Source of the DNA: a virus
Reading direction: 5' to 3' (one strand)
DNA length: 25,770 nucleotides
IMG/VR virus record: IMGVR_UViG_3300025127_000237
Coordinates: 1-25,770 of that record
Translations under genes and position numbers: made by a program
Shown here: in pieces, positions 14,297 to 19,734 of the stretch
Position numbering within the stretch: position 1 is the first letter of the stretch
Layout: each line of letters starts with the position of its first letter
Notes under the pieces: model-generated
Told to the model about the DNA's origin: nothing
Seen by the model: only the letters and a program-made list of their open reading frames with translations
Database searches by the model: none

Positions 14297-15029
14297 TTGC
14301 TTTCTCCTTTTCATCAAATTTTAGGTCATGATACATGTTCAATCTTTTTAAAAACTTGTGTTTCCATTGCCTTAATTCTGCTCCACTTACAACAAACTCT
14401 TGATAATATAGGTCAGGAGTGCATACCATTATTACACCTTGTTCTATTTTAGAATTATGCACATAGTCATGTGCCATACAATATGCAGCTATTTGCATAA
14501 AATAATCTTCTATCCAATCTTCTCTTTTAGGTCTATTTGCTTGTTTAAAATCTACAACAGTATCTTTGCCATTATGTACGCAAACCAAGTCAGTAGACCC
14601 AGCGTATAACCCAGGGTAATACAATGTGACTTCCGACCCGTAGTATTCTTCAACTGGTGCAAGACCAATTTCAATAACTTTTTGGGCCATGGCTTTCGCC
14701 TTCTGTCCGAGTTCTGTAAGATCATCGTAGCCAGTGCCGAGTATATAGTGCTCCAAGAATTTGTGCATGGCAGTTCCCCGCCTTGAAGATAAATTTTTGA
14801 TTCGTTCTGCTTCTTGTTCACCAACTTTCTCCTTCCAATCTTTTAAAAACTGTTGATTTTTTGTAGCGCCTAATATCGTAGTTACAGACGGAAGTCTAGT
14901 CCCATTTACATCATAGAGCCGTGATCCGTGTTCCTCGATCCGTGATGCATCAACATAGGTATACTTGTCGTTGTACTTGATAGCCTTACCAATGTTGTGA
15001 TATTCTTTTATATCTTCATCACTCATCAT
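14244..15029 (-). CDS. PD-(D/E)XK exonuclease, RecB/Cas4/MGME1-like
   Basis: A single-strand-directed exonuclease of the RecB nuclease fold, probably used in recombination or to process replication ends. The motifs occur in order: RLPSVTTIL at 46-53, RGTAMHKFLEH with H89, SEV with E133, GSTDLV with D147, VVDFKQ with D160 and K162, and QIAAY with Q179 and Y183. All expected catalytic residues are present. The 261-aa length fits phage members of this group. The start overlaps the stop of the oxygenase gene (ATGA), and it sits between small genes and the oxygenase in a coupled operon. The exact subfamily is uncertain. Confidence 0.88.
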   Translation of the reverse strand: MMSDEDIKEYHNIGKAIKYNDKYTYVDASRIEEHGSRLYDVNGTRLPSVTTILGATKNQQFLKDWKEKVGEQEAERIKNLSSRRGTAMHKFLEHYILGTGYDDLTELGQKAKAMAQKVIEIGLAPVEEYYGSEVTLYYPGLYAGSTDLVCVHNGKDTVVDFKQANRPKREDWIEDYFMQIAAYCMAHDYVHNSKIEQGVIMVCTPDLYYQEFVVSGAELRQWKHKFLKRLNMYHDLKFDEKEKANVQIKATDFTRDEQDIK

Positions 15030-15721
15030 AGTTTATTTTTTAATTCTTCAAGATACTTTTCTTCTTCAGTCTCTTCTTTTACCAAAGCACCTTTTTTAAT
15101 TTGATTCAATGGCGCTGAATCATGGACGTTGCCTGATACAGATACTCTCACGCAATCAGAATGAAAAGGCATTACCCAATGTTTCAACCAGGCAGGAAAA
15201 ATAAACATATCGCCATCTTTAGGAAAATAAGATTGATAACTTACACAATCTCTAGGTCCTTCGCCATACATAAATTGTATACCTCCAGGTCCACAACTTC
15301 TCCCTTCATACTTTTTATTCTCTTCTTTTAATTTATCAGGTATTGATAGATATATTACAAAAGATAACTTACCATCATGATCATGTGGTGGATTAAACTC
15401 ATGTTGTCTTTGAAAGTTACACCAAAGAGCTGTTAATGTATATTCTGGTTTTCTTTCAAATCTTTTATTTTGATATCTTTGATATGCTTCATCATACACA
15501 CCAAGATACGGAGATAAATAAGGTATAATTTTTTCACGTTGCTTTTCATCATAACCACGTTCACTTGCAATCTGACCTGCAAGTTTTGATTTATAATCTA
15601 TTTCTGTTTTCTTTGCTTCTTCAAGAAGAATTTGTCTAAAGTCTTCAAGTATGTTTACTTTAATTAAACAAGGTCCCCAATTGTATGTGTGAACTTCTAA
15701 CTGTACATCTTTTTTTTTCAT
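15026..15721 (-). CDS. 2OG-Fe(II) oxygenase
   Basis: A dioxygenase of the phage 2OG-FeII_Oxy_5 type (231 aa). The double-stranded beta-helix core shows NPPHDHDGKLSFVIYL (metal ligands within H113-D116), the distal histidine in LKHWVMP (H181) and RVSVSGNV, whose R192 should bind 2-oxoglutarate. The substrate is unknown; such enzymes are common in marine phages and may modify proteins or nucleic acids. The C-terminal 25 residues are charged and helical. It is coupled by 4-base overlaps to the homing endonuclease upstream and to the exonuclease downstream. Confidence 0.85.
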   Translation of the reverse strand: MKKKDVQLEVHTYNWGPCLIKVNILEDFRQILLEEAKKTEIDYKSKLAGQIASERGYDEKQREKIIPYLSPYLGVYDEAYQRYQNKRFERKPEYTLTALWCNFQRQHEFNPPHDHDGKLSFVIYLSIPDKLKEENKKYEGRSCGPGGIQFMYGEGPRDCVSYQSYFPKDGDMFIFPAWLKHWVMPFHSDCVRVSVSGNVHDSAPLNQIKKGALVKEETEEEKYLEELKNKL

Positions 15722-16149
15722 TCTAAACTCATTGCCTCCTTATACTGTTGCATGCTAACCACATTACCATCAAATATGTGTGGATCATAGTGGTCTATAA
15801 TTTGTTCAACTTTATGTAATTTTGTTTTAGACCAAGGCCAAATTAATCTACATACTTGGTATGCATCTCTAAATGTACAACGCCATTTATATTGCATCAA
15901 GTATTTTGTGCCATCTTTTCGTAAACCTTTTCTAGGTTTTCTAACAACAGTTCCAACGGCTAATATTTCGTGAACCCAACGTATTACATGTTCATCAGTC
16001 ATTGTTATCTCCATGCTAATTCTTTGCGACATGGAGTATCTATGACCTTTACCGTTGTGTGCTTTCTTTTTTTCTTTTCGTCTAGCAAAATAAATACTAC
16101 CTTCGCCATCGAATAGTCCTGCGATATACGCAGCATCTTCATTTGTCAT
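15718..16149 (-). CDS. LAGLIDADG homing endonuclease, free-standing
   Basis: The 143-aa product has one LAGLIDADG motif, YIAGLFDGEGSI at residues 8-19, with D14 and E16 as the acidic metal-binding positions, then a single alpha/beta saddle domain. One motif means it should act as a homodimer on a near-palindromic site. It is not inside an intron or intein: the neighbours on both sides look intact and are joined by 4- and 11-base overlaps. It is therefore a free-standing selfish gene or a domesticated nuclease. Its target cannot be read from the window. Confidence 0.9.
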   Translation of the reverse strand: MTNEDAAYIAGLFDGEGSIYFARRKEKKKAHNGKGHRYSMSQRISMEITMTDEHVIRWVHEILAVGTVVRKPRKGLRKDGTKYLMQYKWRCTFRDAYQVCRLIWPWSKTKLHKVEQIIDHYDPHIFDGNVVSMQQYKEAMSLE

Positions 16150-16222
16150 ATTTCCTCACATATATTAATATACCCATTACAATAATTGAAACCACGACAC
16201 CTATAAAAAACAAACCTTCCAT
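16139..16222 (-). CDS. Tiny single-span membrane protein, 27 aa
   Basis: A 27-residue frame (MEGLFFIGVVVSIIVMGILI then YVRKYDK) that is almost all one membrane helix with a basic C-terminal tail. GGAGG lies 5 nt before the ATG, and the end overlaps the homing endonuclease start by 11 bases. It directly follows the lipoprotein gene. Function is unknown; a lysis or membrane-targeting accessory role is possible. Confidence 0.6.
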   Translation of the reverse strand: MEGLFFIGVVVSIIVMGILIYVRKYDK

Positions 16223-16223
16223 A

Positions 16224-16475
16224 TTAACCTCCATGCTTTCCGTGCACGTACTCGCATGAAGGCAAAGGCTCCACACCTCCACGGTACTCTACCGCTTCTA
16301 AGGTTGCCGTACAGGGACTAGCGCTAGGCATTGTATGGACGGAGGTCCTTTTCAAATCGTTATTTTTTATAATCCATCGAACTGTTGCAGTCGTTGGATC
16401 GAATCCATCAAACTCAAACTTAGTGCAGTTTGTTAGAAGGACCGTCATCAATAAGATTATCGTCAACTGTTTCAT
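16224..16475 (-). CDS. Putative lipoprotein, 83 aa
   Basis: The ATG at 16473-16475 was chosen because GAAGGAG lies before it and because it opens a signal peptide: MKQLTIILLMTVLLTNC, with C17 as the likely lipidated residue. The lipobox LLTNC has an unusual Asn before the Cys. The mature part is short, with two further Cys residues (PCTAT and SCEY) that could form a disulphide, and it ends in His/Gly. It should be exported to the periplasm or outer membrane. Its start lies inside the end of the zinc-ribbon gene. Function is unknown; superinfection exclusion or lysis are possible. Confidence 0.65.
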   Translation of the reverse strand: MKQLTIILLMTVLLTNCTKFEFDGFDPTTATVRWIIKNNDLKRTSVHTMPSASPCTATLEAVEYRGGVEPLPSCEYVHGKHGG

Positions 16476-16638
16476 AAAATTCTCCTTCTGAGTCACAATC
16501 CCAACACTGATGTACTTCACTTCTGTCTCTAAAATCTAGTGCAGGGTCTCCATCAATTTTTGCAACTCTAACATACCCATTACCGTGGCATGTCTCACAA
16601 ATGTGTACCTTAACTCTACCCTTTTTTAATTTTGCCAT
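16420..16638 (-). CDS. Zinc-ribbon protein with DnaJ-type Cys motif, 72 aa
   Basis: Two CxxC motifs, CETCHGNGYVRV and CWDCDSEGEF, are spaced as in one DnaJ-type zinc finger (CxxCxGxG). The C-terminus is acidic. It probably binds one zinc and may contact nucleic acid or partner proteins. Its start overlaps the ribbon-helix-helix gene by 23 bases and its end overlaps the lipoprotein by 56 bases, so several messages share this sequence in different frames. Confidence 0.75.
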   Translation of the reverse strand: MAKLKKGRVKVHICETCHGNGYVRVAKIDGDPALDFRDRSEVHQCWDCDSEGEFYETVDDNLIDDGPSNKLH

Positions 16639-16789
16639 TTAACTTTTTCGCTTTCTCGTTTGCTATTGATTCTATTGTCTTTGCTATTGATAACTTTGCA
16701 TCGGGCAATAATATCTTTGATAACTTTTCTAAAATAGCATATGTTTCTTTTGTCAGTGAAACATTTTTGTATTTACTCATGTCTGTCAT
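16616..16789 (-). CDS. Ribbon-helix-helix regulator, 57 aa
   Basis: The frame reads MTDMSKYKNVSLTKETYAIL, then a second helix (KLSIAKTIESIANEKAKKL). This is the Arc/MetJ/CopG-type pattern: an N-terminal beta strand with alternating residues (about 8-12), helix A (13-27), a turn, and helix B (34-48). Such proteins dimerise and bind short repeated operator sites about one helical turn apart. AAAGGA lies 9 nt before the ATG. Its promoter has two TATAGG repeats 12 bp apart, so autoregulation is plausible. It is the only compact transcription regulator I recognise in the window. Confidence 0.75.
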   Translation of the reverse strand: MTDMSKYKNVSLTKETYAILEKLSKILLPDAKLSIAKTIESIANEKAKKLNGKIKKG

Positions 16790-16817
16790 GCGTGTTTCCT
16801 TTCATATTAATTAACCA

Positions 16818-16845
16818 TATATAGGTGATTTTATAGGATTGTCAA
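16818..16845 (-). promoter_or_regulatory. Promoter of the ribbon-helix-helix operon
   Basis: TTGACA (16840-16845, minus), 16 bp, TATATA (16818-16823). On the plus strand TATAGG occurs at 16820 and 16832, 12 bp apart, the second extending to TATAGGAT. The same sequence carries the start region of the rightward 70-aa gene, whose own -10 would be TATAGG (16832-16837). Confidence 0.65.
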
Positions 16846-17057
16846 TGAAATTTTTATTAAGTTTAATAATTTGTTCACAAGTTGCAGGTACTTGTATGCC
16901 TCCATACGAATGGCCAGAAACATTTAACACTCAATATGATTGTTTGACATTTGGTTATGAAGAATCTTTAAATAAAATAAAAGAAATAGGTAGAGAAGAA
17001 GTCAATAAATATAACATGTATATTAGATTTGTTTGCACACCTGACCCAAGCATTTGA
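16845..17057 (+). CDS. Small secreted Cys-containing protein, 70 aa
   Basis: The ATG at 16845 opens a signal peptide (MKFLLSLIICSQVAGTC). The mature part is short and hydrophilic, with Cys residues at TCMPP, YDCLTFGYEE and FVCTPD, suggesting one disulphide in the periplasm plus a possible lipidated Cys. The conserved-looking core is CMPPYEWPE and GYEESLNKIKEIGREEVNKY. Similar small proteins are common in marine phages, with no known function. It is alone on the plus strand and faces the ribbon-helix-helix promoter, so it is likely an independently expressed accessory gene. The start lies 7 nt after a TATAGG -10-like element. Confidence 0.75.
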   Translation: MKFLLSLIICSQVAGTCMPPYEWPETFNTQYDCLTFGYEESLNKIKEIGREEVNKYNMYIRFVCTPDPSI

Positions 17058-17102
17058 CAATATGGCAATATTATGGTATGGAGAAATTAATTTCTCACCA
17101 TT

Positions 17103-17135
17103 ACCTACCCTTGTTTTTCCCTCTTTAGGGTAGGT
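17103..17135. terminator. Stem-loop between convergent genes
   Basis: ACCTACCCT (17103-17111) and AGGGTAGGT (17127-17135) form a 9-bp stem with a pyrimidine-rich 15-nt loop, placed between two convergent genes. A perfect palindrome, GAGAAATTAATTTCTC (17081-17096), lies just before it. It probably ends the rightward 70-aa transcript and perhaps the leftward one; T tracts are short. Confidence 0.55.
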
Positions 17136-17345
17136 TTATCTACACATACAGCCAATCATAGATCCACTACCATCATTCATGATGTGTAGGTTTAGTGTGT
17201 CGACGTAGCCGGTTAGTTTAAGTCTGAGTATATCACACAACTCAAAACAATCGACTTTAGTTACCAACTCTATACCTTCTAACATTTTATCTGTTACGGG
17301 TATTAGTTGATACAGTCCGTCGTTTAGTATTATTAGATCCATCAT
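17136..17345 (-). CDS. Hypothetical protein, 69 aa
   Basis: A short alternating hydrophobic protein (MMDLIILNDGLYQLIPVTDK, then LCDILRLKLTGYV) with four Cys residues. AAAGG precedes tandem ATG codons; the second may be the true start. It overlaps the end of the 75-aa gene by 59 bases in another frame. No family is recognised. Confidence 0.6.
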   Translation of the reverse strand: MMDLIILNDGLYQLIPVTDKMLEGIELVTKVDCFELCDILRLKLTGYVDTLNLHIMNDGSGSMIGCMCR

Positions 17346-17514
17346 GTACCTTTGTTCCGTGATTCAAAACACTTTTTAATCCAGATGCTTTCATGTTCAT
17401 GTCAACACCATAAGATTTCCATGCTTGTTTCATTAAGTTTAACTCTAGCAATAAACTAGACCATTGTCCTTGCAATGCACCATTTACTTTTATTGTTATT
17501 ATTTTCTCTTTCAT
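17287..17514 (-). CDS. Hypothetical protein, 75 aa
   Basis: Begins MKEKIITIKVNGALQGQWSS, then a helix (LLLELNLMKQAWKSYG). This strand-then-helix pattern is compact and probably real, whereas the last 20 residues are basic and disordered and overlap the next gene. It starts one base after the upstream stop. Function is unknown. Confidence 0.7.
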   Translation of the reverse strand: MKEKIITIKVNGALQGQWSSLLLELNLMKQAWKSYGVDMNMKASGLKSVLNHGTKVHDGSNNTKRRTVSTNTRNR

Positions 17515-17515
17515 A

Positions 17516-17722
17516 TTACCACGGGTATCTTGTTAAACTAGAATGAGCATGGCTTTCATAAGTTGGTTGCACTACTACCTGCGGTACCATTGATGTAACT
17601 GGTTGTATTGGATACACACCCCATTTTTCTTGATAGTCAAAAGGACCTAAGATTTTAAGATCTAGTTCCTTCTCTTTTATATCGTTATATCTTTTTAACT
17701 CTTTTATTAATGTATTAAACAT
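17516..17722 (-). CDS. Hypothetical protein, 68 aa
   Basis: A charged N-terminal helix (LIKELKRYNDIKEKELDLKI) is followed by a Pro/Val/Gln-rich tail. GTGAGG lies 7 nt before the ATG. It is the first gene behind a strong promoter and heads the run of three small genes to 17136. No family is recognised. Confidence 0.7.
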   Translation of the reverse strand: MFNTLIKELKRYNDIKEKELDLKILGPFDYQEKWGVYPIQPVTSMVPQVVVQPTYESHAHSSLTRYPW

Positions 17723-17744
17723 TTTTTCCTCACTTTCTAAATAT

Positions 17745-17773
17745 AATATAGGATATCAAAGGATATCTGTCAA
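17745..17773 (-). promoter_or_regulatory. Promoter with GGATATC direct repeat in the spacer
   Basis: TTGACA (17768-17773, minus), 17 bp, TATATT (17745-17750). The spacer is GGATATC-AAA-GGATATC on the plus strand, a 10-bp-period direct repeat of a near-palindromic core, which suits a dimeric repressor on one face of the helix. TATAGGAT is at 17747-17754. The message would have about 15-20 nt of leader with a ribosome-binding site. Confidence 0.75.
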
Positions 17774-17777
17774 CCCT

Positions 17778-17924
17778 TTATTTTCCCTGACCCCGGTATT
17801 TTTTGAACATACGTCGCTTACTTTTGTTCATTTTGCACAAGCTAGGGTTGCGTCCAATCGAAGTTTTATGAAATACAGGTTCGTGTGCAACTTTTGCGTA
17901 TAAACCTTTAGCTTTCTTGGCCAT
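17778..17924 (-). CDS. Small very basic protein, 48 aa
   Basis: The frame gives MAKKAKGLYAKVAHEPVFHK and ends MNKSKRRMFKKYRGQGK. The Lys/Arg-rich C-terminus with KKYRGQG recurs, as I recall, in many marine phage small proteins, which supports a real gene despite the weak ribosome-binding site. It overlaps the zinc-ribbon gene upstream by 17 bases. Charge suggests nucleic acid binding; function is unknown. Confidence 0.7.
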   Translation of the reverse strand: MAKKAKGLYAKVAHEPVFHKTSIGRNPSLCKMNKSKRRMFKKYRGQGK

Positions 17925-18135
17925 CGAAATATTGATCTACTTTTGACTGTAAGGATTCTTTGTGTAAGTGTGGAATGTAACTTATGACACCATTTACATG
18001 TTGTTCTAAATCTGCACCACATGTTAAACATCTAAAAAATTGTTTTGTTAATCCTACCAACATTGTATATTCTTCGCAAGTAGGACACTTACCATTAACT
18101 ATTTCTGCTTGAAATCTGAAATTTTTTTCTGTCAT
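17908..18135 (-). CDS. Zinc-ribbon protein, 75 aa
   Basis: CPTCEEY and CLTCGAD, 16-17 residues apart, form a classic two-knuckle zinc ribbon, as in many small phage transcription or assembly factors. The C-terminal half (VISYIPHLHKESLQSKVDQY) is a short strand and helix. No target can be read from the sequence. It is one of three Cys-pair proteins encoded in this window. Confidence 0.75.
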   Translation of the reverse strand: MTEKNFRFQAEIVNGKCPTCEEYTMLVGLTKQFFRCLTCGADLEQHVNGVISYIPHLHKESLQSKVDQYFDGQES

Positions 18136-18197
18136 AAACTTTCTTATTCTTTATCACAATTTGACGGTAGCGTCTATCTCTTAAATGTTTTGCAACT

Positions 18198-18410
18198 TTA
18201 TTTGAGGATGAGTTTTTTAATCGATTTTGATCCATCAATATTATCTTCTAATTCAGCTTCAGATTTTATACATTTATAAGATACAGATTCGCTGTACTGT
18301 CTCTCCGCTTCACGTTTCCCGCGAAGGCACATCGCCATCGAGTCTTGAATACGAGCTTCTTTAATCTCTCCATTTACAAACATCAGTAGTGCTATTACAG
18401 TCTCTATCAT
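18198..18410 (-). CDS. Hypothetical exported or membrane-anchored protein, 70 aa
   Basis: Starts with a short hydrophobic segment (MIETVIALLMFVNGEI) followed by a charged part with two Cys residues (AMCLRGKREAERQYSESVS, then YKCIKSEAEL) that could pair in the periplasm. The ATG overlaps the stop of the 141-aa gene by four bases (ATGA), so the two are coupled. Similar proteins accompany the 141-aa type in marine phages as I recall them. Function is unknown. Confidence 0.75.
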   Translation of the reverse strand: MIETVIALLMFVNGEIKEARIQDSMAMCLRGKREAERQYSESVSYKCIKSEAELEDNIDGSKSIKKLILK

Positions 18411-18832
18411 TGGTATGTACTCCCGTTTTTATAATGCATTTCTCTGTTCTGGTCTTTAAGTTTTTCTATATCTTCTAAAACTTTATCCATTTGTTTTCTT
18501 AAAAATTCTATGTTTACTTTATTTAAAGCCATGGACTCAATATGTGCATTTAACTTGTCCGTGGTCTTGTATAAATCCTCGATCATCATAAATTGCTCGG
18601 AATCTGCAGGAAGCGAACCTAATTGACCCCGCGGCCATTTGATTCTAAACTCTGTATTTTCAGTCAAATCTTTTTGCATTAACTCTACCTGCGTAGATAG
18701 TTTGTTTTGAGTCTCAATGATACCGAAATAAGCCCAGGTCCCAATCGCGACCATCGTAATCAAAGAGACTACGGTCTTCATCGGCATCTGCACACGTGCT
18801 TCGTCTGATATATCTAAAGGTTTTTTACTCAT
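18407..18832 (-). CDS. Membrane-anchored coiled-coil protein, possible inner-membrane spanin
   Basis: The 141 residues comprise a short cytoplasmic start, one membrane span at about 19-40 (VVSLITMVAIGTWAYFGII) and a long coiled coil to the end, split by a conserved-looking loop (RIKWPRGQLGSLPADSEQF). This is the topology of an Rz-type inner-membrane spanin. A 45-aa exported proline-tailed protein is encoded immediately upstream with an 8-base overlap, as for Rz/Rz1 pairs. No sequence-level match to Rz is claimed, and it could instead be a virion or membrane-targeting protein. Confidence 0.7.
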   Translation of the reverse strand: MSKKPLDISDEARVQMPMKTVVSLITMVAIGTWAYFGIIETQNKLSTQVELMQKDLTENTEFRIKWPRGQLGSLPADSEQFMMIEDLYKTTDKLNAHIESMALNKVNIEFLRKQMDKVLEDIEKLKDQNREMHYKNGSTYQ

Positions 18833-18962
18833 GCTTTGGTTTTGGTGGCGGGATTATATAATTTTTTTCATCAATTTTCAATGATGGGTTTTGTATAGGA
18901 GCTGCACAAAGTGTCAACAAACATAACAAAATTATCAGTATTGCTGTGAATCTGTAATCCAT
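18825..18962 (-). CDS. Short exported protein with proline-rich tail, possible outer-membrane spanin
   Basis: The 45-aa frame begins MDYRFTAILIILLCLLTLC, a signal peptide with C19 (or C14) as a possible lipidated Cys. It ends in a proline-rich tail (YIIPPPKPKHE). Short length, a Cys at the end of the signal and a Pro-rich tail are typical of Rz1-type outer-membrane spanins, but the lipobox has Leu rather than a small residue before the Cys. It overlaps the coiled-coil gene by 8 bases. Confidence 0.6.
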   Translation of the reverse strand: MDYRFTAILIILLCLLTLCAAPIQNPSLKIDEKNYIIPPPKPKHE

Positions 18963-18980
18963 AGCTACCAACCTTGGTCA

Positions 18981-19082
18981 TTATTTTATAATCAAAGCTA
19001 TTACTAAAACAACAAACACAATGCTTTCAACTTTATGATTTGTCCAATAGTGAACTGCTTTATTTTTAATTTTATCAATCAT
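18981..19082 (-). CDS. Small single-span membrane protein, 33 aa
   Basis: GAGGAG precedes an ATG opening MIDKIKNKAVHYWTNHKVES, followed by one membrane helix (IVFVVLVIALIIK). A basic amphipathic start and a C-terminal span are compatible with a small holin-like or pinholin-like product, but nothing confirms it. Its start overlaps the end of the 216-aa gene by 8 bases, and the possible spanin genes follow. Confidence 0.6.
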   Translation of the reverse strand: MIDKIKNKAVHYWTNHKVESIVFVVLVIALIIK

Positions 19083-19725
19083 TTTTTTTCTCCTCAATTT
19101 CATAGAAGAACTTGTCTGTGTCTTCTGTGCGCCAAGCCCTACTATCTTCTACGTTCCACTCAGATGTCTGCACTTTCCAATCAGGAATATTATCTTTCAC
19201 AGTGAAAGAAGGTATGTCCCATATACATCTATTGTTTGGTTGTGCTGCAAAATTGCCATCATCTAATGCAATTATGTGAGCGCACTTGTGTTCGTGCGGA
19301 ATCTCTGAATGATCAGTATCTAGTATGTTAGCCTCTGGATGAGCAAAGTCAATAGTAAATAAGTATTTACCAGAGTGCCATTTTTTATCTTTGCCTATGT
19401 ATTTACCGGCTTGTGATTCTAAAATATCCCAAGAAGTGACAGCAGGATAATAAGAAAAACAATTCCAGAGCTGTAGTTCATCAAGTCTTCTTGTGGGCAC
19501 ATCGGATGGTTTAAATCCCTTTTGAATAAACGCGCTAATTGGTAAGCGATAAAATATTGCACCGTTTTCCATAATAGCATGCCATAATATGCTACGACCT
19601 GTGAGAGCTGATATACCAAAGATAATACAATCTTCAACTTCTCCATGATGTTTTTGTAAATCATATAAATACTCTCTTCTTATTTGTGCATATACTGGTG
19701 GTATGTTTGCATTTAAGTAAGCCAT
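19075..19725 (-). CDS. Conserved hypothetical protein, 216 aa
   Basis: No family name is known to me. The protein starts MAYLNANIPPVYAQIRREYL and contains HHGEVEDCIIFGISALTGRS, a run of aromatic and His residues, and an acidic C-terminus. Sequences of this type are widespread in marine phages as I recall them, always next to DNA metabolism or lysis genes. No signal peptide or span is seen, so it is cytoplasmic or virion-bound. GAGGAT precedes the ATG, and polA ends 10 bases upstream. Confidence 0.8.
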   Translation of the reverse strand: MAYLNANIPPVYAQIRREYLYDLQKHHGEVEDCIIFGISALTGRSILWHAIMENGAIFYRLPISAFIQKGFKPSDVPTRRLDELQLWNCFSYYPAVTSWDILESQAGKYIGKDKKWHSGKYLFTIDFAHPEANILDTDHSEIPHEHKCAHIIALDDGNFAAQPNNRCIWDIPSFTVKDNIPDWKVQTSEWNVEDSRAWRTEDTDKFFYEIEEKKND

Positions 19726-19734
19726 AGTTTATCC

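Noticed and set aside
14552-14824. Minus-strand 90-codon frame within the exonuclease gene
   Set aside because: The exonuclease frame has all catalytic motifs; this one has none.
16395-16415. T-arm-like GGATCGAATCC suggesting a tRNA
   Set aside because: No matching anticodon, D-arm or acceptor stem; it lies within the lipoprotein gene.
17054-17082. Promoter TTGACA-17-TATGGA at the end of the secreted-protein gene
   Set aside because: The -35 is made by the last codons and stop, and it would drive only a very short transcript into the stem-loop.
17828-18031. Minus-strand 67-codon frame
   Set aside because: It lies in another frame of the zinc-ribbon and 48-aa genes, which have recognisable motifs.
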